From assembly GCF_003570925.1 (NCBI RefSeq), contig NZ_QXIS01000033.1, positions 90,612 to 154,611 on the forward strand: a DNA stretch of 64,000 nt, given 5' to 3'. The translations under genes were made by a program, and so were the position numbers. Within the stretch, counting starts at the first letter, position 1. Each line of letters begins with the position of its first letter. A model generated the notes under the pieces. It worked only from the letters and a program-made list of their open reading frames with translations. It made no database searches and had not been told where the DNA came from. Of this stretch, positions 40,939-49,595 are shown one piece after another. The stretch comes from Candidatus Cryosericum terrychapinii. GTDB lineage: Bacteria; Caldisericota; Caldisericia; Cryosericales; Cryosericaceae.

Positions 40939-42249
40939 ATGACTGACTCTAAGATGAATCTCACTCCTGAAGAACAAGCCATCCTCGATGGAAAACAGGG
41001 CTCGGTGCTTGCCAAGGCGATGAAATCTGTTGTCCTCTATGGCGAGGCTTTTGGCGCTGGCAAACTGGTTGATATCGTGGGTGACCAGCATATGGTGACC
41101 TCTTTTGGCGCCAACACCATCAAACCCTACTTCTCCATGATGGATGAGTTGATCCATGCCGGGCTGAAAACGCGCCATCCCTTCACTGTGGATCCCCGCC
41201 CGATCGAATACGAAGCCGTCAACGTGAACCCGCTGCAGAAGCTGGTCAACAAACTGGTCTTCGGCAAACAGGCTGATTATGAAAAGCAGTTGAAGGCTCT
41301 GGGTCTCAGAAATGGGAATGCTTTCACCTGCACCTGCTATCTCCCCGAAGTCGGCAACACTCCCAAGAAGGGCGCGATGTTGGCCTGGTCTGAGTCTTCT
41401 GCAGTAGTGTTCGCCAACTCTGTACTGGGGGCACGTACCAACCGTAACTCGTCCGGCATCGACATTTTGTGCGCCATTCTGGGAAAAGCTCCTTTCTTCG
41501 GGTTCTTGACTGATGAAGGCCGCCAAGCCACCTGGAAGATCGAGATCAAGACCAGCAAGCGTCCGAATGCTCAGCTTCTTGGTAGCGCCATCGGCCTCAA
41601 GGTGATGGAAGCAGTCCCCTATATTACTGGTCTGGATCGCTTCCTTGGCAAAGAACTGACCCCTGAAGTCGAAGCCTTTCTCAAAGACATGGGCGCGGCC
41701 ACCGCTTCGAATGGAGCCGTCGGTCTGTATCATGTTGAAAACGTGACCCCCGAGGCCAAAGAGTCTGGTGACAGACTGCTGGCCAAAGGCTACAGGACTT
41801 ACGCGATCGATGATGCCGAGCTTGAACGGGTGCGTGCCAGTTACCCGGTGCTTTGGAGCAACCTGAACGCCGTTCCAAGACGGGCCTTCATCGGCTGCCC
41901 GCACCTCAACCATTACCAGTTGCAGAACTGGATTGAGCGCATTTCCGGTGTCCTCAAAGAACACGGCCTGACGCGCACGAAGATGCCAGTCGCCCTTTCT
42001 ACGGCCCCCGATATTGCCGATCTCTTCCGCAACGACCCGGCAATACGGGCAAAACTGACTGCTATGAATATCTCGATCACCACCATCTGCCCGTTGATGT
42101 ATATGAATAACCCATTGTGCGCGAGAGAACCCATCGCCACCAATTCGAACAAACTGCGCACCTATTCCACTGCGCGCTTCTTCCTGGATGACGAGATCGT
42201 CGAGCTGATGTGTACCGGCTCCGTCAGGCAAGGAGAGAAAACAGCATGA
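40939..42249 (+). CDS. Aconitase X catalytic (large) subunit
   Basis: A 436-residue protein starting MTDSKMNLTPEEQAILDGKQ; AAGGAG precedes the ATG. L-T-P-E-E-Q-A-I-L-x-G-x-x-G, then ALAK-type helix and G-E-A-F-G-A, is the N-terminal signature of the aconitase X (DUF521) large domain. Characterised relatives are cis-3-hydroxy-L-proline dehydratase and mevalonate-5-phosphate dehydratase, both using an iron-sulfur cluster; Cys residues in TCTCYLPE, GCPHLNHYQL and T-I-C-P-L are candidate ligands. Substrate here is unknown. The stop overlaps the small-subunit start (ATGA), consistent with a two-subunit enzyme. Codons differ in feel from neighbouring core genes (high GCC/GGC/AAC), hinting at transfer as a cassette. 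Confidence 0.85.
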   Translation: MTDSKMNLTPEEQAILDGKQGSVLAKAMKSVVLYGEAFGAGKLVDIVGDQHMVTSFGANTIKPYFSMMDELIHAGLKTRHPFTVDPRPIEYEAVNVNPLQKLVNKLVFGKQADYEKQLKALGLRNGNAFTCTCYLPEVGNTPKKGAMLAWSESSAVVFANSVLGARTNRNSSGIDILCAILGKAPFFGFLTDEGRQATWKIEIKTSKRPNAQLLGSAIGLKVMEAVPYITGLDRFLGKELTPEVEAFLKDMGAATASNGAVGLYHVENVTPEAKESGDRLLAKGYRTYAIDDAELERVRASYPVLWSNLNAVPRRAFIGCPHLNHYQLQNWIERISGVLKEHGLTRTKMPVALSTAPDIADLFRNDPAIRAKLTAMNISITTICPLMYMNNPLCAREPIATNSNKLRTYSTARFFLDDEIVELMCTGSVRQGEKTA

Positions 42250-42689
42250 GCAGAACATTTAAAGGACGCCCCCTCCTCGCTGGCGCTTGCCAGGGCGAAG
42301 CCTTGGTCACTCACGGCGGATTGAACACTCTAGCCTCCTACGAGAGGGCCCTGGTCTTGCATAGCAAGAATGCAGTCTGTTCTGACCAGAACAACCCTGA
42401 CCTGTACAAGAAAGATATGGCCGGAAAGATCATCTGTCTGCCGCAGACGATCGGCTCTACGACTGGCGGCCTTGTGTTGATGACAGTCTGCAGCGTGGGC
42501 AGCCAGCCCAAGGCGCTGCTTTTCGCCAATCATATCGATTCACTGGCTGCGGCCGGCGTGATCCTTTCAGACATCTGGGTGGGCAGACGCATCGTCGTCG
42601 TTGATCAACTTGGCCCGGACTTCTTATCCGCGGTTGAGAGCGGCCAGACGATTTCGATTGCCGAAGACGGAACTGTAACCGCGAGCTAA
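42246..42689 (+). CDS. Aconitase X swivel (small) subunit
   Basis: A 147-residue DUF126-type protein (MSRTFKGRPLLAGACQGEAL) corresponding to the swivelling domain of aconitase X. Visible features are G-x-x-L-V-x-x-x-G-L-N-T-L near the start, the G-K-I-I-C-L-P-Q-T-I-G-S-T-T-G-G loop (~65-78), and a conserved ending V-V-V-D-Q-L-G. GGAGAG lies upstream of the ATG, which overlaps the large-subunit stop. It completes the active site with the large subunit. Last gene of the reductase-AcnX operon. Confidence 0.88.
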   Translation: MSRTFKGRPLLAGACQGEALVTHGGLNTLASYERALVLHSKNAVCSDQNNPDLYKKDMAGKIICLPQTIGSTTGGLVLMTVCSVGSQPKALLFANHIDSLAAAGVILSDIWVGRRIVVVDQLGPDFLSAVESGQTISIAEDGTVTAS

Positions 42690-42709
42690 GGCATACCACA
42701 CAAGAAATG

Positions 42710-42741
42710 CCAGGGTGTGACTATTCTCAAACACACCTTGG
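42710..42741 (+). terminator. Hairpin after the aconitase X operon
   Basis: Stem CCAGGGTGTG (42710-42719) / CACACCTTGG (42732-42741), one G-T pair, 12-nt loop; no T run. The rest of the gap to 43,175 (about 430 bases) holds no supported gene. Confidence 0.45.
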
Positions 42742-43111
42742 CCATGTTTGGGTCACTCATACTTAGTTCTCGAATGCCGATTCTGGCAACTCAATGCTGT
42801 TCGTCCGACCTTTGACTAGCATGGGCAGAAGCAGGAGACTGTCCATGAGCTTCAGAGCTGGTCGACGTGGCACTGCACGTACTCGCGGCAATGGCAGCCA
42901 GTTTGGTCAGTTCATGGAGGATTCGCTTCCAATCCAAGTCTTTCGGGTGCATCAGCCTTGATTTGTCTTCAATCTCCTGCGGTAGCCTGTGCCGTTCACC
43001 TCCTCGTGCGGAGTTCTATTGCTGACAGGGGCATCTCTCACTGGCGGAGTTGCCGATTCGGGATCGATGCAGCTGTCAACTGGATACTGTCGACTGAGAA
43101 GCCTCAGGCAC

Positions 43112-43138
43112 TTGCCCGAGGTCTTTTGTGTGTATAAT
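43112..43138 (+). promoter_or_regulatory. Putative promoter of the topoisomerase operon
   Basis: TTGCCC (43112-43117), 15-nt spacer, TATAAT (43133-43138), about 35 bases before the GTG start; spacing is short, so the -35 is uncertain. Confidence 0.4.
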
Positions 43139-43174
43139 GAGGGCCGTTACTGTCGATGCATCCAAGGAGTAGCC

Positions 43175-45760
43175 GTGAAGAAGCTTGTCATAGCAGAGAA
43201 GCCGAGTGTGGCCGAGCAACTTGCTGCGGTCATCGATCACTGCAAGAAGGGCCGTGACTATTACGAAGGCGAACACTACATAGTCTCGTGGGCAGTAGGT
43301 CATCTTGTTGGATTGGCAGAACCCGAAGACTATAACAAGAAGTACAAGCAATGGCTGCTGTCCTACCTGCCGATCATCCCTGAGGCGTTCAGGTTCTCTG
43401 TTCTCGAGGGTGCTGAGGCGCGTTTCAACGCACTCAAGAAGCTGATTGTTTCCAAAGAAGTGGACGAAGTCATCAACGCGTGCGATGCAGGTCGCGAGGG
43501 AGAGTTGATCTTCCGCAACATCTATGCACAGGCCGAGGGGAAGAAACCTTCATCACGCTTGTGGCTGTCCTCTTACACAGATGAGAGCATCCGTGATGGA
43601 TTCAAGCACATCCGTCCCGAATCTGGATATGATGACCTGGGCAGGGCGGCGCTGGCCCGTTCTGAGGCAGACTGGCTGGTCGGTATTAACGCCACCCGGG
43701 GACTGACGAGGCGCAACGGGTCGCTCGTAACGGTAGGGCGTGTGCAGACACCGGTTCTGGCGCTCATCGCGAAGCGCGAGAAGGAAGTGCAGGCATTCAC
43801 ACCCGTGCCCTATTTCGAGGTCGAGGCCGAGTTCAAAGTCACGCCGAACGGTGAGCCCACCTATTCAGGACTGTGGCATCGGGGATCCGAGAGCAGACTC
43901 ACAGACCAGACAGCCGCCCAAGCTGTCGCCACGAAGTGCTCGGGGCACAAAGGGGTGGTTGCGTCGGTTGCTCAGAAAGAGAACCGCATGCAGGTACCCT
44001 ATCTGTATGATCTTGGACTGCTGCAGCGAGAAGCAAACGGGTTGAACGGTTTGAGCGCGAGCCGCACGCTCAGGGCAGCACAGTCTCTCTATGAAGAGAA
44101 ACGCGCCATAACGTATCCGAGAACAGACAGCAAGTATCTGCCCAAGGCGCTTCGCAAGGAAGTCGTTACGGTACTCGGCGATCTGGGGGCAGGGGAATAC
44201 GCCCCGTACGTGCAACATGTGCAGCGTGAGGGATGGAAGATGCGGTCCTTCGTGTTCAACGACGAGAAAGTCAGCGACCACTATGCCATTATTCCGACTG
44301 GCACGCGGCTGAACCGAAGCACACTCTCTCATGACGAGAGCGTGGTCTATGACCTCGTTGTACGCCGGTTCCTCGAACAGTTCTACCCTGAAGCAGTTCT
44401 GATGCTTACCCGTGTCGAGACAGTCGTCGAGGGCGAGACATTTGGAAGTGACGGTAGAGTCGTGAAGTCCTCGGGATGGTTGGAGGTCGCCCCACGCGAG
44501 GCCGACAGCAAGGACTTGCCAGATCTGAAGGAGAAGCTGAGCGTCCAGGCGTTCAGGGTTGAGAGCGAACGCAAGCTGACCAAGGCTCCCCCGCGGTTTA
44601 CGGACGCGTCCATTATTGCTGCCATGGAGACGGCAGGGAAGCTGGTCGATGACGAGGAACTGGCGGAGGCAATGAAAGAACGCGGCCTGGGGACTCCTGC
44701 CACACGTGCAGAGATCATTGAGAAGCTTATCCGAACCGGCGTGGTCGAGCGGAAAGCTCGGAGCCTCGTCGCCACAAGGCGTGGTGTTGACCTGATCGAT
44801 CTCCTTGAGGCGATCCAGCTGTCGGACCTTGTGGCTCCAGACCTTACCGGTGACTGGGAAATGAGTCTGCGCAAGATAGAGAAGGGGTCATTGGACAACG
44901 TGGAATTCCTGGATCGTATTGAGGTCTTCACGCGGCAGATGATCGAGAAGATCAAGGGGTACGAAGCTCCCACGCAGATCGGCATCGAGTCGGCGGAACC
45001 ACTGGGTGCGTGTCCTATCTGCGGCGGCAACGTGCTTGAGCGCCCTGCATCGTACGTCTGCGAGCACCACGGCCGCAAGAAGACGGACTGCAAGTTCAGC
45101 ATCCCCAAGATGATTCTCAGACGCTCCATCAGTCGTGAAGAGGCCTTACAGCTTATGATCGACAAGAGGACGGGGATGCTCGACGGATTCGTGAGCAGGC
45201 GCGGGTTCAAGTTCAGTGCGCGGCTTCTGCTCAAGCCCGACAACAAGCTGGAATGGGAGTTTGCTGAGGGATCGGGCGGCAGTTCTGCTGCTACCGAACC
45301 TGTCGTCAATGAGGAGCCTCTGGGTCGTTGCCCTGTGTGTCAGGGTTCAGTGGTGGAAACCACAGAGCACTATCGGTGTGCTGTAACTGACTGCCATTTT
45401 CAGATGAAGCGAGTCTATGCTGGCAAGACCATTGACCGTGAGATGGCCCGAAACCTGCTCGAGAAGGGTAAGACAGAACTCATCGAGGACTTCGTGTCAA
45501 AGTACAACAGGCCGTTTTCAGCGTATCTGAAATTTGGGGACAAGGGCAGAGTAGAGTTTGAGTTTCTGAACAACGGACCACGGACGGGTAGGCGAGCGAC
45601 CGGTCGCGTAGCAAAGGCAGGAACCTCAACAACGAAGACAACAAAGGAAGCGGCCTCCACAACGAAGACAGAGAAGACAAAGGCTGCCGCAACGAAGAGA
45701 GGGACCTCCGCAAAGAAGGCAACCCCGAAGACATCCAAAGCCAAAGGCGGTGCATCATGA
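43175..45760 (+). CDS. topB: Type IA DNA topoisomerase (topoisomerase III-like)
   Basis: An 861-residue type IA topoisomerase. GTG start with AAGGAG 5 nt upstream gives MKKLVIAEKPSVAEQLAAVI, the TopB-type TOPRIM start; D-A-G-R-E-G-E is the acidic metal site (~107). The catalytic Tyr314 is in TYPRTDSKYLP. After the four-domain core come two repeated zinc-ribbon-like C-terminal domains (LGACPICGGNVLE and LGRCPVCQGSVVE), the first with a third/fourth Cys pair, and a ~55-residue Lys/Thr/Ala-rich tail (TKTTKEAASTTKTEKTKAAA), histone-H1-like, probably DNA-binding. It relaxes or decatenates DNA using a 5'-phosphotyrosine. First gene of a three-gene operon; the stop overlaps the next start. Confidence 0.92.
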   Translation: MKKLVIAEKPSVAEQLAAVIDHCKKGRDYYEGEHYIVSWAVGHLVGLAEPEDYNKKYKQWLLSYLPIIPEAFRFSVLEGAEARFNALKKLIVSKEVDEVINACDAGREGELIFRNIYAQAEGKKPSSRLWLSSYTDESIRDGFKHIRPESGYDDLGRAALARSEADWLVGINATRGLTRRNGSLVTVGRVQTPVLALIAKREKEVQAFTPVPYFEVEAEFKVTPNGEPTYSGLWHRGSESRLTDQTAAQAVATKCSGHKGVVASVAQKENRMQVPYLYDLGLLQREANGLNGLSASRTLRAAQSLYEEKRAITYPRTDSKYLPKALRKEVVTVLGDLGAGEYAPYVQHVQREGWKMRSFVFNDEKVSDHYAIIPTGTRLNRSTLSHDESVVYDLVVRRFLEQFYPEAVLMLTRVETVVEGETFGSDGRVVKSSGWLEVAPREADSKDLPDLKEKLSVQAFRVESERKLTKAPPRFTDASIIAAMETAGKLVDDEELAEAMKERGLGTPATRAEIIEKLIRTGVVERKARSLVATRRGVDLIDLLEAIQLSDLVAPDLTGDWEMSLRKIEKGSLDNVEFLDRIEVFTRQMIEKIKGYEAPTQIGIESAEPLGACPICGGNVLERPASYVCEHHGRKKTDCKFSIPKMILRRSISREEALQLMIDKRTGMLDGFVSRRGFKFSARLLLKPDNKLEWEFAEGSGGSSAATEPVVNEEPLGRCPVCQGSVVETTEHYRCAVTDCHFQMKRVYAGKTIDREMARNLLEKGKTELIEDFVSKYNRPFSAYLKFGDKGRVEFEFLNNGPRTGRRATGRVAKAGTSTTKTTKEAASTTKTEKTKAAATKRGTSAKKATPKTSKAKGGAS

Positions 45761-46251
45761 TTCCATTCAGTGCGATTTTCAGTGTCGACTTCTTCTTCAG
45801 TCTTGGCTACGTGGTCCTGACGATAGCGGGGCTTGTGCTGGCAATCTCCTACAGGCGATCTCAGGAAGGGAAGGTTAGTCTGTTCCTCCTGCTGACGACC
45901 GCGCTGGTAGCCACATACTATACCATACAGTGGCTGTTGAGCAGCTTCGTTTCCTTCTATGTCAGCAACTATGCGGCATCCCATCCTGATTTCCAACTGG
46001 CCACATGGGTGAACTTGGATCTGACCATCCTGTTCACTGCTCTGAACTACGCGTTTATCGTGACGCTGGTACTGACTGCCTGGTTTGCAGTCAGCAAGAC
46101 TCGTGCAGAGAGTACTGTCCTTACTCAGGGTCCCGAGGAAACGAGTCCTGAGGAGCTGACCTCCGAATCCGCTCTGGATGTCGAGCAGTCCGGGACGACC
46201 GGCGACAGTGTTGCTCCCGCCGAACCGTCCGTTCCTGGTCCCGAAGCATAG
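45757..46251 (+). CDS. Three-helix membrane protein of unknown function
   Basis: A 164-residue protein starting MIPFSAIFSVDFFFSLGYVV. Hydrophobic helices at about 10-31, 41-66 and 88-112, then an acidic, Pro/Ser-rich cytoplasmic or external tail of 50 residues (TQGPEETSPEELTSESALDV). I recognise no family. Its ATG overlaps the topoisomerase stop (ATGA) and the next gene begins 3 nt after its stop, so it is part of an operon with topB and an HD hydrolase. Confidence 0.65.
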   Translation: MIPFSAIFSVDFFFSLGYVVLTIAGLVLAISYRRSQEGKVSLFLLLTTALVATYYTIQWLLSSFVSFYVSNYAASHPDFQLATWVNLDLTILFTALNYAFIVTLVLTAWFAVSKTRAESTVLTQGPEETSPEELTSESALDVEQSGTTGDSVAPAEPSVPGPEA

Positions 46252-46254
46252 TCC

Positions 46255-46806
46255 GTGGACCGCGAGGGGCTGTATCAGATCATCGTCGAGAGGACACCGT
46301 CGCGGAACCTGATCAACCATATGCTCGCTGTCGAGGCCATTATGCGTGGCCTTGCAGTGCACTTCCATGAAGACGTCGAGAAATGGGGTCTGGCCGGGCT
46401 CGTCCATGACATCGACTATGCTGAGACCAAGGACAAGCCAAACATGCACAGTATTGTCGGATCAGAGCAGCTGCATCTGATGGGAGTGTCTGAGGACATC
46501 TGCTATGCGGTGCGCGTTCATAACGCGCTGCATGGTCTGCCGCGCAAGAGCATGATGGACAAGGCATTGTACGCTGCGGACCCATTGTCCGGTCTCATTG
46601 TCGCGTGTGCTCTCATTCAACCGGAGAAGAAGCTTGCACCGATTGATACGGACTTTGTCATGGTTCGCTTCAAGGAGAAGCGTTTTGCCGCTGGAGCAAG
46701 CCGTGACCAGATGCTTGCCTGTCAGGAGATGGGACTCGATCTATACAAGTTCGTTGCCATCGGCCTGATTTCCATGAAGGAGATCGCCGCAGAAATCGGC
46801 CTCTAG
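46255..46806 (+). CDS. HD-domain phosphohydrolase
   Basis: A 183-residue HD-superfamily metalloprotein. GTG start without ribosome site, 3 nt after the preceding stop, implies translational coupling. The metal motif is H22-M-L (N-H-M-L-A-V-E-A), H-D in GLVHDIDYAE (~50), H in NMHSIVGSEQL and the later VRVHNALHG, the arrangement of small HDIG-type hydrolases acting on nucleotides or cyclic nucleotides. Substrate unknown. A strong terminator follows. Confidence 0.85.
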   Translation: MDREGLYQIIVERTPSRNLINHMLAVEAIMRGLAVHFHEDVEKWGLAGLVHDIDYAETKDKPNMHSIVGSEQLHLMGVSEDICYAVRVHNALHGLPRKSMMDKALYAADPLSGLIVACALIQPEKKLAPIDTDFVMVRFKEKRFAAGASRDQMLACQEMGLDLYKFVAIGLISMKEIAAEIGL

Positions 46807-46837
46807 AGTAGTTTCACCAGTCCAATTGACGACCGAC

Positions 46838-46864
46838 GCCCGCCTTTACGGCGGGCTTTTTGTT
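46838..46864 (+). terminator. Strong intrinsic terminator
   Basis: Stem GCCCGCC (46838-46844) / GGCGGGC (46850-46856), loop TTTAC, followed by TTTTTTGTT. Ends the topB operon. Confidence 0.9.
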
Positions 46865-46884
46865 ATACCCAATAGGGGTATACT
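46864..46884 (+). promoter_or_regulatory. Palindromic operator overlapping a -10 box
   Basis: TATACCC (46864-46870), 5-nt spacer, GGGTATA (46876-46882) is a perfect inverted repeat. TATACT (46879-46884) inside it can serve as the -10 of the aminotransferase gene, so a bound repressor would block transcription. Confidence 0.55.
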
Positions 46885-46959
46885 TCATTGGTAAGTAGTC
46901 TCGTATGTTCTGTGCAACGGACACTTGCCGAAATGTCATCACAATGCGGAGGCATATCG

Positions 46960-48168
46960 ATGTCGTTGAACGCAGAAGAGTTGTTCTCAGAACGGGCGCT
47001 TGGTTTTAGACCATCCGAGATTCGGGAGCTCCTCAAACTCGTCGACAGTCCGGAAATCATCTCATTGGCCGGAGGGATGCCGGACGATCGGTTCTTTCCC
47101 ATCGACCGAGTTATCGAAGCAAGCACGTTTGCGCTCAGGGAATATGGCAAGAAAGCTCTCCAGTATGGGTCTACCGAGGGTATCAAGAAGCTGCGTGTTC
47201 TACTCATGGATCGCATGGAGAACGAGGGTGTCAAAGGCATCGATCTGAACAACGTTATCGTCTCCACCGCCTCACAGCAGGGTCTCAGCCTGGTGGCACA
47301 GGTTTTCGTGAATCCGGGTGACACCATCGTCGTGGAAGAGCCATCCTATCTCGGAGCAATCCAGGCCTTTGGAAGCATGCAGGCGGAGTTCTGCACAGTT
47401 CCGCTAGACAAGGACGGCATGCAGATGGACATCCTTGAGGACAGGCTCAAGGATCTGCAGAAGGCGCACATCCGTCCAAAGTTCGTCTATACGGTGCCCA
47501 ACTTCCACAACCCTGCCGGTGTCACCATGACGCTGGAACGGCGCAAGAAGCTGATCGAGCTGGCTCACACGTATGATCTGCTCATTATCGAAGATGATCC
47601 ATATGGGGAGATTCGCTTTGAGGGTGAGTCAATTCCCTCGCTGCTGGCATTGGGCGGCAAGGATCGTGTCGTAGCATTGCGCACGTTCTCGAAGATCAGT
47701 TTCCCCGGGCTTCGTCTGGGGTGGATCGTTGCGCGCGAAGACATCATGAGCAAGATCATCGTTGGAAAACAGGCGGCGGACCTTTGCTCTCCGGCCATGA
47801 CTCAATACATAGCGTATGAGTTTGTCAGTCGTGGGTGGCTGGATGACTATGTTGATGTCGTTCGGCGCGAGTATCCCAGGAAGAAGAATGCAATGATCTC
47901 CGCTCTTGAACGGTATTTCCCGGCCGGCAGCAGTTGGACTGACCCTCAGGGCGGTCTGTTTGTATGGGTGAAGGCACCGGAGAGTATCGACACCGCTGCG
48001 ATCTTCCGCGAGGCGATCAATGCCAAGGTTGCGTATGTTGTGGGCATTGCCTTCTACCCTCATCGGGACGACAATTGCCATATGCGGTTGAACTTCTCGG
48101 CCGTGGATCCCGAGCACATCACCGAGGGGGTCCATCGCCTGGGTGACTTGCTGAAGTCGAAGATCTAG
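46960..48168 (+). CDS. PLP-dependent class I/II aminotransferase (2-aminoadipate/LysN-like)
   Basis: A 402-residue fold-type I aminotransferase. Start at 46960 (MSLNAEELFSERALGFRPSE) with GGAGG 8 nt upstream. Features: SLAGGMPDDRFFPIDRV (~35-52), LQYGSTEGIKKLR, the substrate loop Y-T-V-P-N-F-H-N-P-A-G-V-T-M (~178-191), DDPYGEIRF and the Schiff-base Lys245 in RTFSKISFPGLRLGWIVARE. This pattern is that of 2-aminoadipate/aromatic/branched-chain aminotransferases related to MocR effector domains (no DNA-binding domain here). Monocistronic, terminators on both sides, and a palindromic operator at its promoter. Confidence 0.88.
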   Translation: MSLNAEELFSERALGFRPSEIRELLKLVDSPEIISLAGGMPDDRFFPIDRVIEASTFALREYGKKALQYGSTEGIKKLRVLLMDRMENEGVKGIDLNNVIVSTASQQGLSLVAQVFVNPGDTIVVEEPSYLGAIQAFGSMQAEFCTVPLDKDGMQMDILEDRLKDLQKAHIRPKFVYTVPNFHNPAGVTMTLERRKKLIELAHTYDLLIIEDDPYGEIRFEGESIPSLLALGGKDRVVALRTFSKISFPGLRLGWIVAREDIMSKIIVGKQAADLCSPAMTQYIAYEFVSRGWLDDYVDVVRREYPRKKNAMISALERYFPAGSSWTDPQGGLFVWVKAPESIDTAAIFREAINAKVAYVVGIAFYPHRDDNCHMRLNFSAVDPEHITEGVHRLGDLLKSKI

Positions 48169-48190
48169 CAGCCGGTCGAAGCAGACGTGC

Positions 48191-48228
48191 AACAACCCCT
48201 GCCCGCGTGTCGCGTGGCAGGGGTTGTT
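48191..48228. terminator. Bidirectional terminator
   Basis: A 13-bp perfect stem AACAACCCCTGCC (48191-48203) / GGCAGGGGTTGTT (48216-48228), 12-nt loop, between the aminotransferase and the convergent nuclease gene. Confidence 0.8.
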
Positions 48229-48249
48229 TAGCTTCTGCGGAAGGCAGGA

Positions 48250-49023
48250 CTAGGTGTGGCGGAAAACGGGGCAGATGTCTCTGTAGTCGCAGGAGAAGCA
48301 CTTGCTGCTTCGTCTTCCACGAAAATCACCCTGAAGAATCCTGTGGGCGGTTGTTGCCAGAACCTCTCGGGACTTGGCAATGCAGTTCTCTGCTCCTTCG
48401 TCCATCTCCGCCTTGAGGTTTTCGCGGAGATAGTACGTCTGAAGGATGAACCGCTTGCCCTGGAACTCTTCCAGCTGACTCAGTGCGGCAGCATACAACG
48501 CTACCTGAAACCGATGAGATGTCAGTGCCGACGCTTGTCTCGGCCTCGCGGACTTGTAGTCGACGATTCGCAGCACACTATCATTGACTCGATCGATTCG
48601 GTCCACGATACCCGTGAACGGGATGCCGTCAAGTTCCGTGTTGATGAGGTGTTCCGCATAAACCATTTGTTGCCACGTGGACTGGAAAACCGGGAAGAAT
48701 GCCGTAAGCACGCGCAGGGCCTGACACCGTTTCCTGTCTTCATCACCGGGGTCAGCATACCCCTCTGTCAGCCAGTTCTCGTCCAGAAGCCGGGAAAGAG
48801 AAGTGGGGAAGAGGGCTGCATCATCTCCGTACAGCTGCCCGTCTTCTCCCAGGTGACATGACAGCAGTTTCTCGAGGACCGCGTGGATGCTCTTGCCATA
48901 GCTGAAATACCAGTGAGAAGGCTCCTGGATCTTCTGAACATACTTGAGCTCGAATTTCCTGGGGCACTCGTTATACGTCGATACCCTTGAGTAACTCAGC
49001 GGTTCTGTAAGCGCGTTTTCCAA
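48250..49023 (-). CDS. PD-(D/E)XK nuclease with Fe-S-type cysteines (RecB/AddB-like)
   Basis: A 257-residue RecB-family nuclease domain protein. The nuclease core has GIVDRIDRVNDSVLRIVDYKSARP (catalytic Asp, then D-Y-K) at about 138-160, then Q-V-A-L-Y-A-A-A-L (QxxxY motif). Cys20 (YNECPRKF) and three Cys in the C-terminal CFSCDYRDICP are spaced as the [4Fe-4S] ligands of AddB/Cas4-type nucleases. Start is a TTG at 49023 with GTGGAG upstream, overlapping coaE by 28 bases, so it ends an operon polA-coaE-nuclease. No cas genes are nearby, so a DNA repair role is likelier than CRISPR. Confidence 0.85.
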   Translation of the reverse strand: MENALTEPLSYSRVSTYNECPRKFELKYVQKIQEPSHWYFSYGKSIHAVLEKLLSCHLGEDGQLYGDDAALFPTSLSRLLDENWLTEGYADPGDEDRKRCQALRVLTAFFPVFQSTWQQMVYAEHLINTELDGIPFTGIVDRIDRVNDSVLRIVDYKSARPRQASALTSHRFQVALYAAALSQLEEFQGKRFILQTYYLRENLKAEMDEGAENCIAKSREVLATTAHRILQGDFRGRRSSKCFSCDYRDICPVFRHT

Positions 49024-49595
49024 AGCATCTCCACCTGTTTTCGAGTCTGCTCGACGTCCATCGTGTTGTCGATGACGACGTCGGCGTACGCCAGTTTCTG
49101 AGCCAGAGGCATCTGTGCTTCAATTCGGCTGATGGCTTCGTCGCGTGCAAGATGATCGCGCGTCATGAGGCGTTCCAGCTGTTCATTCTTCGATGCTTTC
49201 ACAACCCAGATCTCATCGACCAGGTTCTGCCAGCTGGCCTCGATCAAAATCGCCGCGTCAAGGACCACGACGGTTGATGTTCGGTGAAGGATTGCGATCT
49301 CATTGGCGACCAGTCTCGTCATAATGGGCATCATGATATCGTTGAGTTCCTTCAGGAGATCGGGGTGTCCGAAGACAAGATTGCCGAGGAGGTGGCGGTT
49401 CAGCTGGTTTCCATCGAAGATACCATCGCCAAAGGCAGACCGTACTTGCTCAAGCGCCCCTTCAACGTTCTCGGCAAGGACGCTCTTGCCCACTGAATCC
49501 GCGTCTAGCACCGCTGCTCCGTACTCCCGTAACATGCCGGAGATCATGCTCTTGCCAGAGGCAATGTTGCCGGTGAGTCCAACGTCGATACTCAT
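48996..49595 (-). CDS. coaE: Dephospho-CoA kinase
   Basis: A 199-residue P-loop kinase performing the last step of CoA synthesis. MSIDVGLTGNIASGKSMISG has the Walker A loop at residues 9-16; DADSVGKSVL follows at ~32 and the lid region RDHLARDEAISRIEAQM at ~145. The N-terminal start at 49595 is an ATGA overlap with the polA stop; a longer frame of 9 residues has no ribosome site. coaE next to polA is a common arrangement in bacteria. Confidence 0.95.
   Translation of the reverse strand: MSIDVGLTGNIASGKSMISGMLREYGAAVLDADSVGKSVLAENVEGALEQVRSAFGDGIFDGNQLNRHLLGNLVFGHPDLLKELNDIMMPIMTRLVANEIAILHRTSTVVVLDAAILIEASWQNLVDEIWVVKASKNEQLERLMTRDHLARDEAISRIEAQMPLAQKLAYADVVIDNTMDVEQTRKQVEMLWKTRLQNR

Noticed and set aside
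48250-49023. Cas4 nuclease as sign of a CRISPR system
   Set aside because: Cysteine pattern and fold are shared with Cas4/AddB, but the gene is in an operon with polA and coaE and no cas genes or repeats are present.
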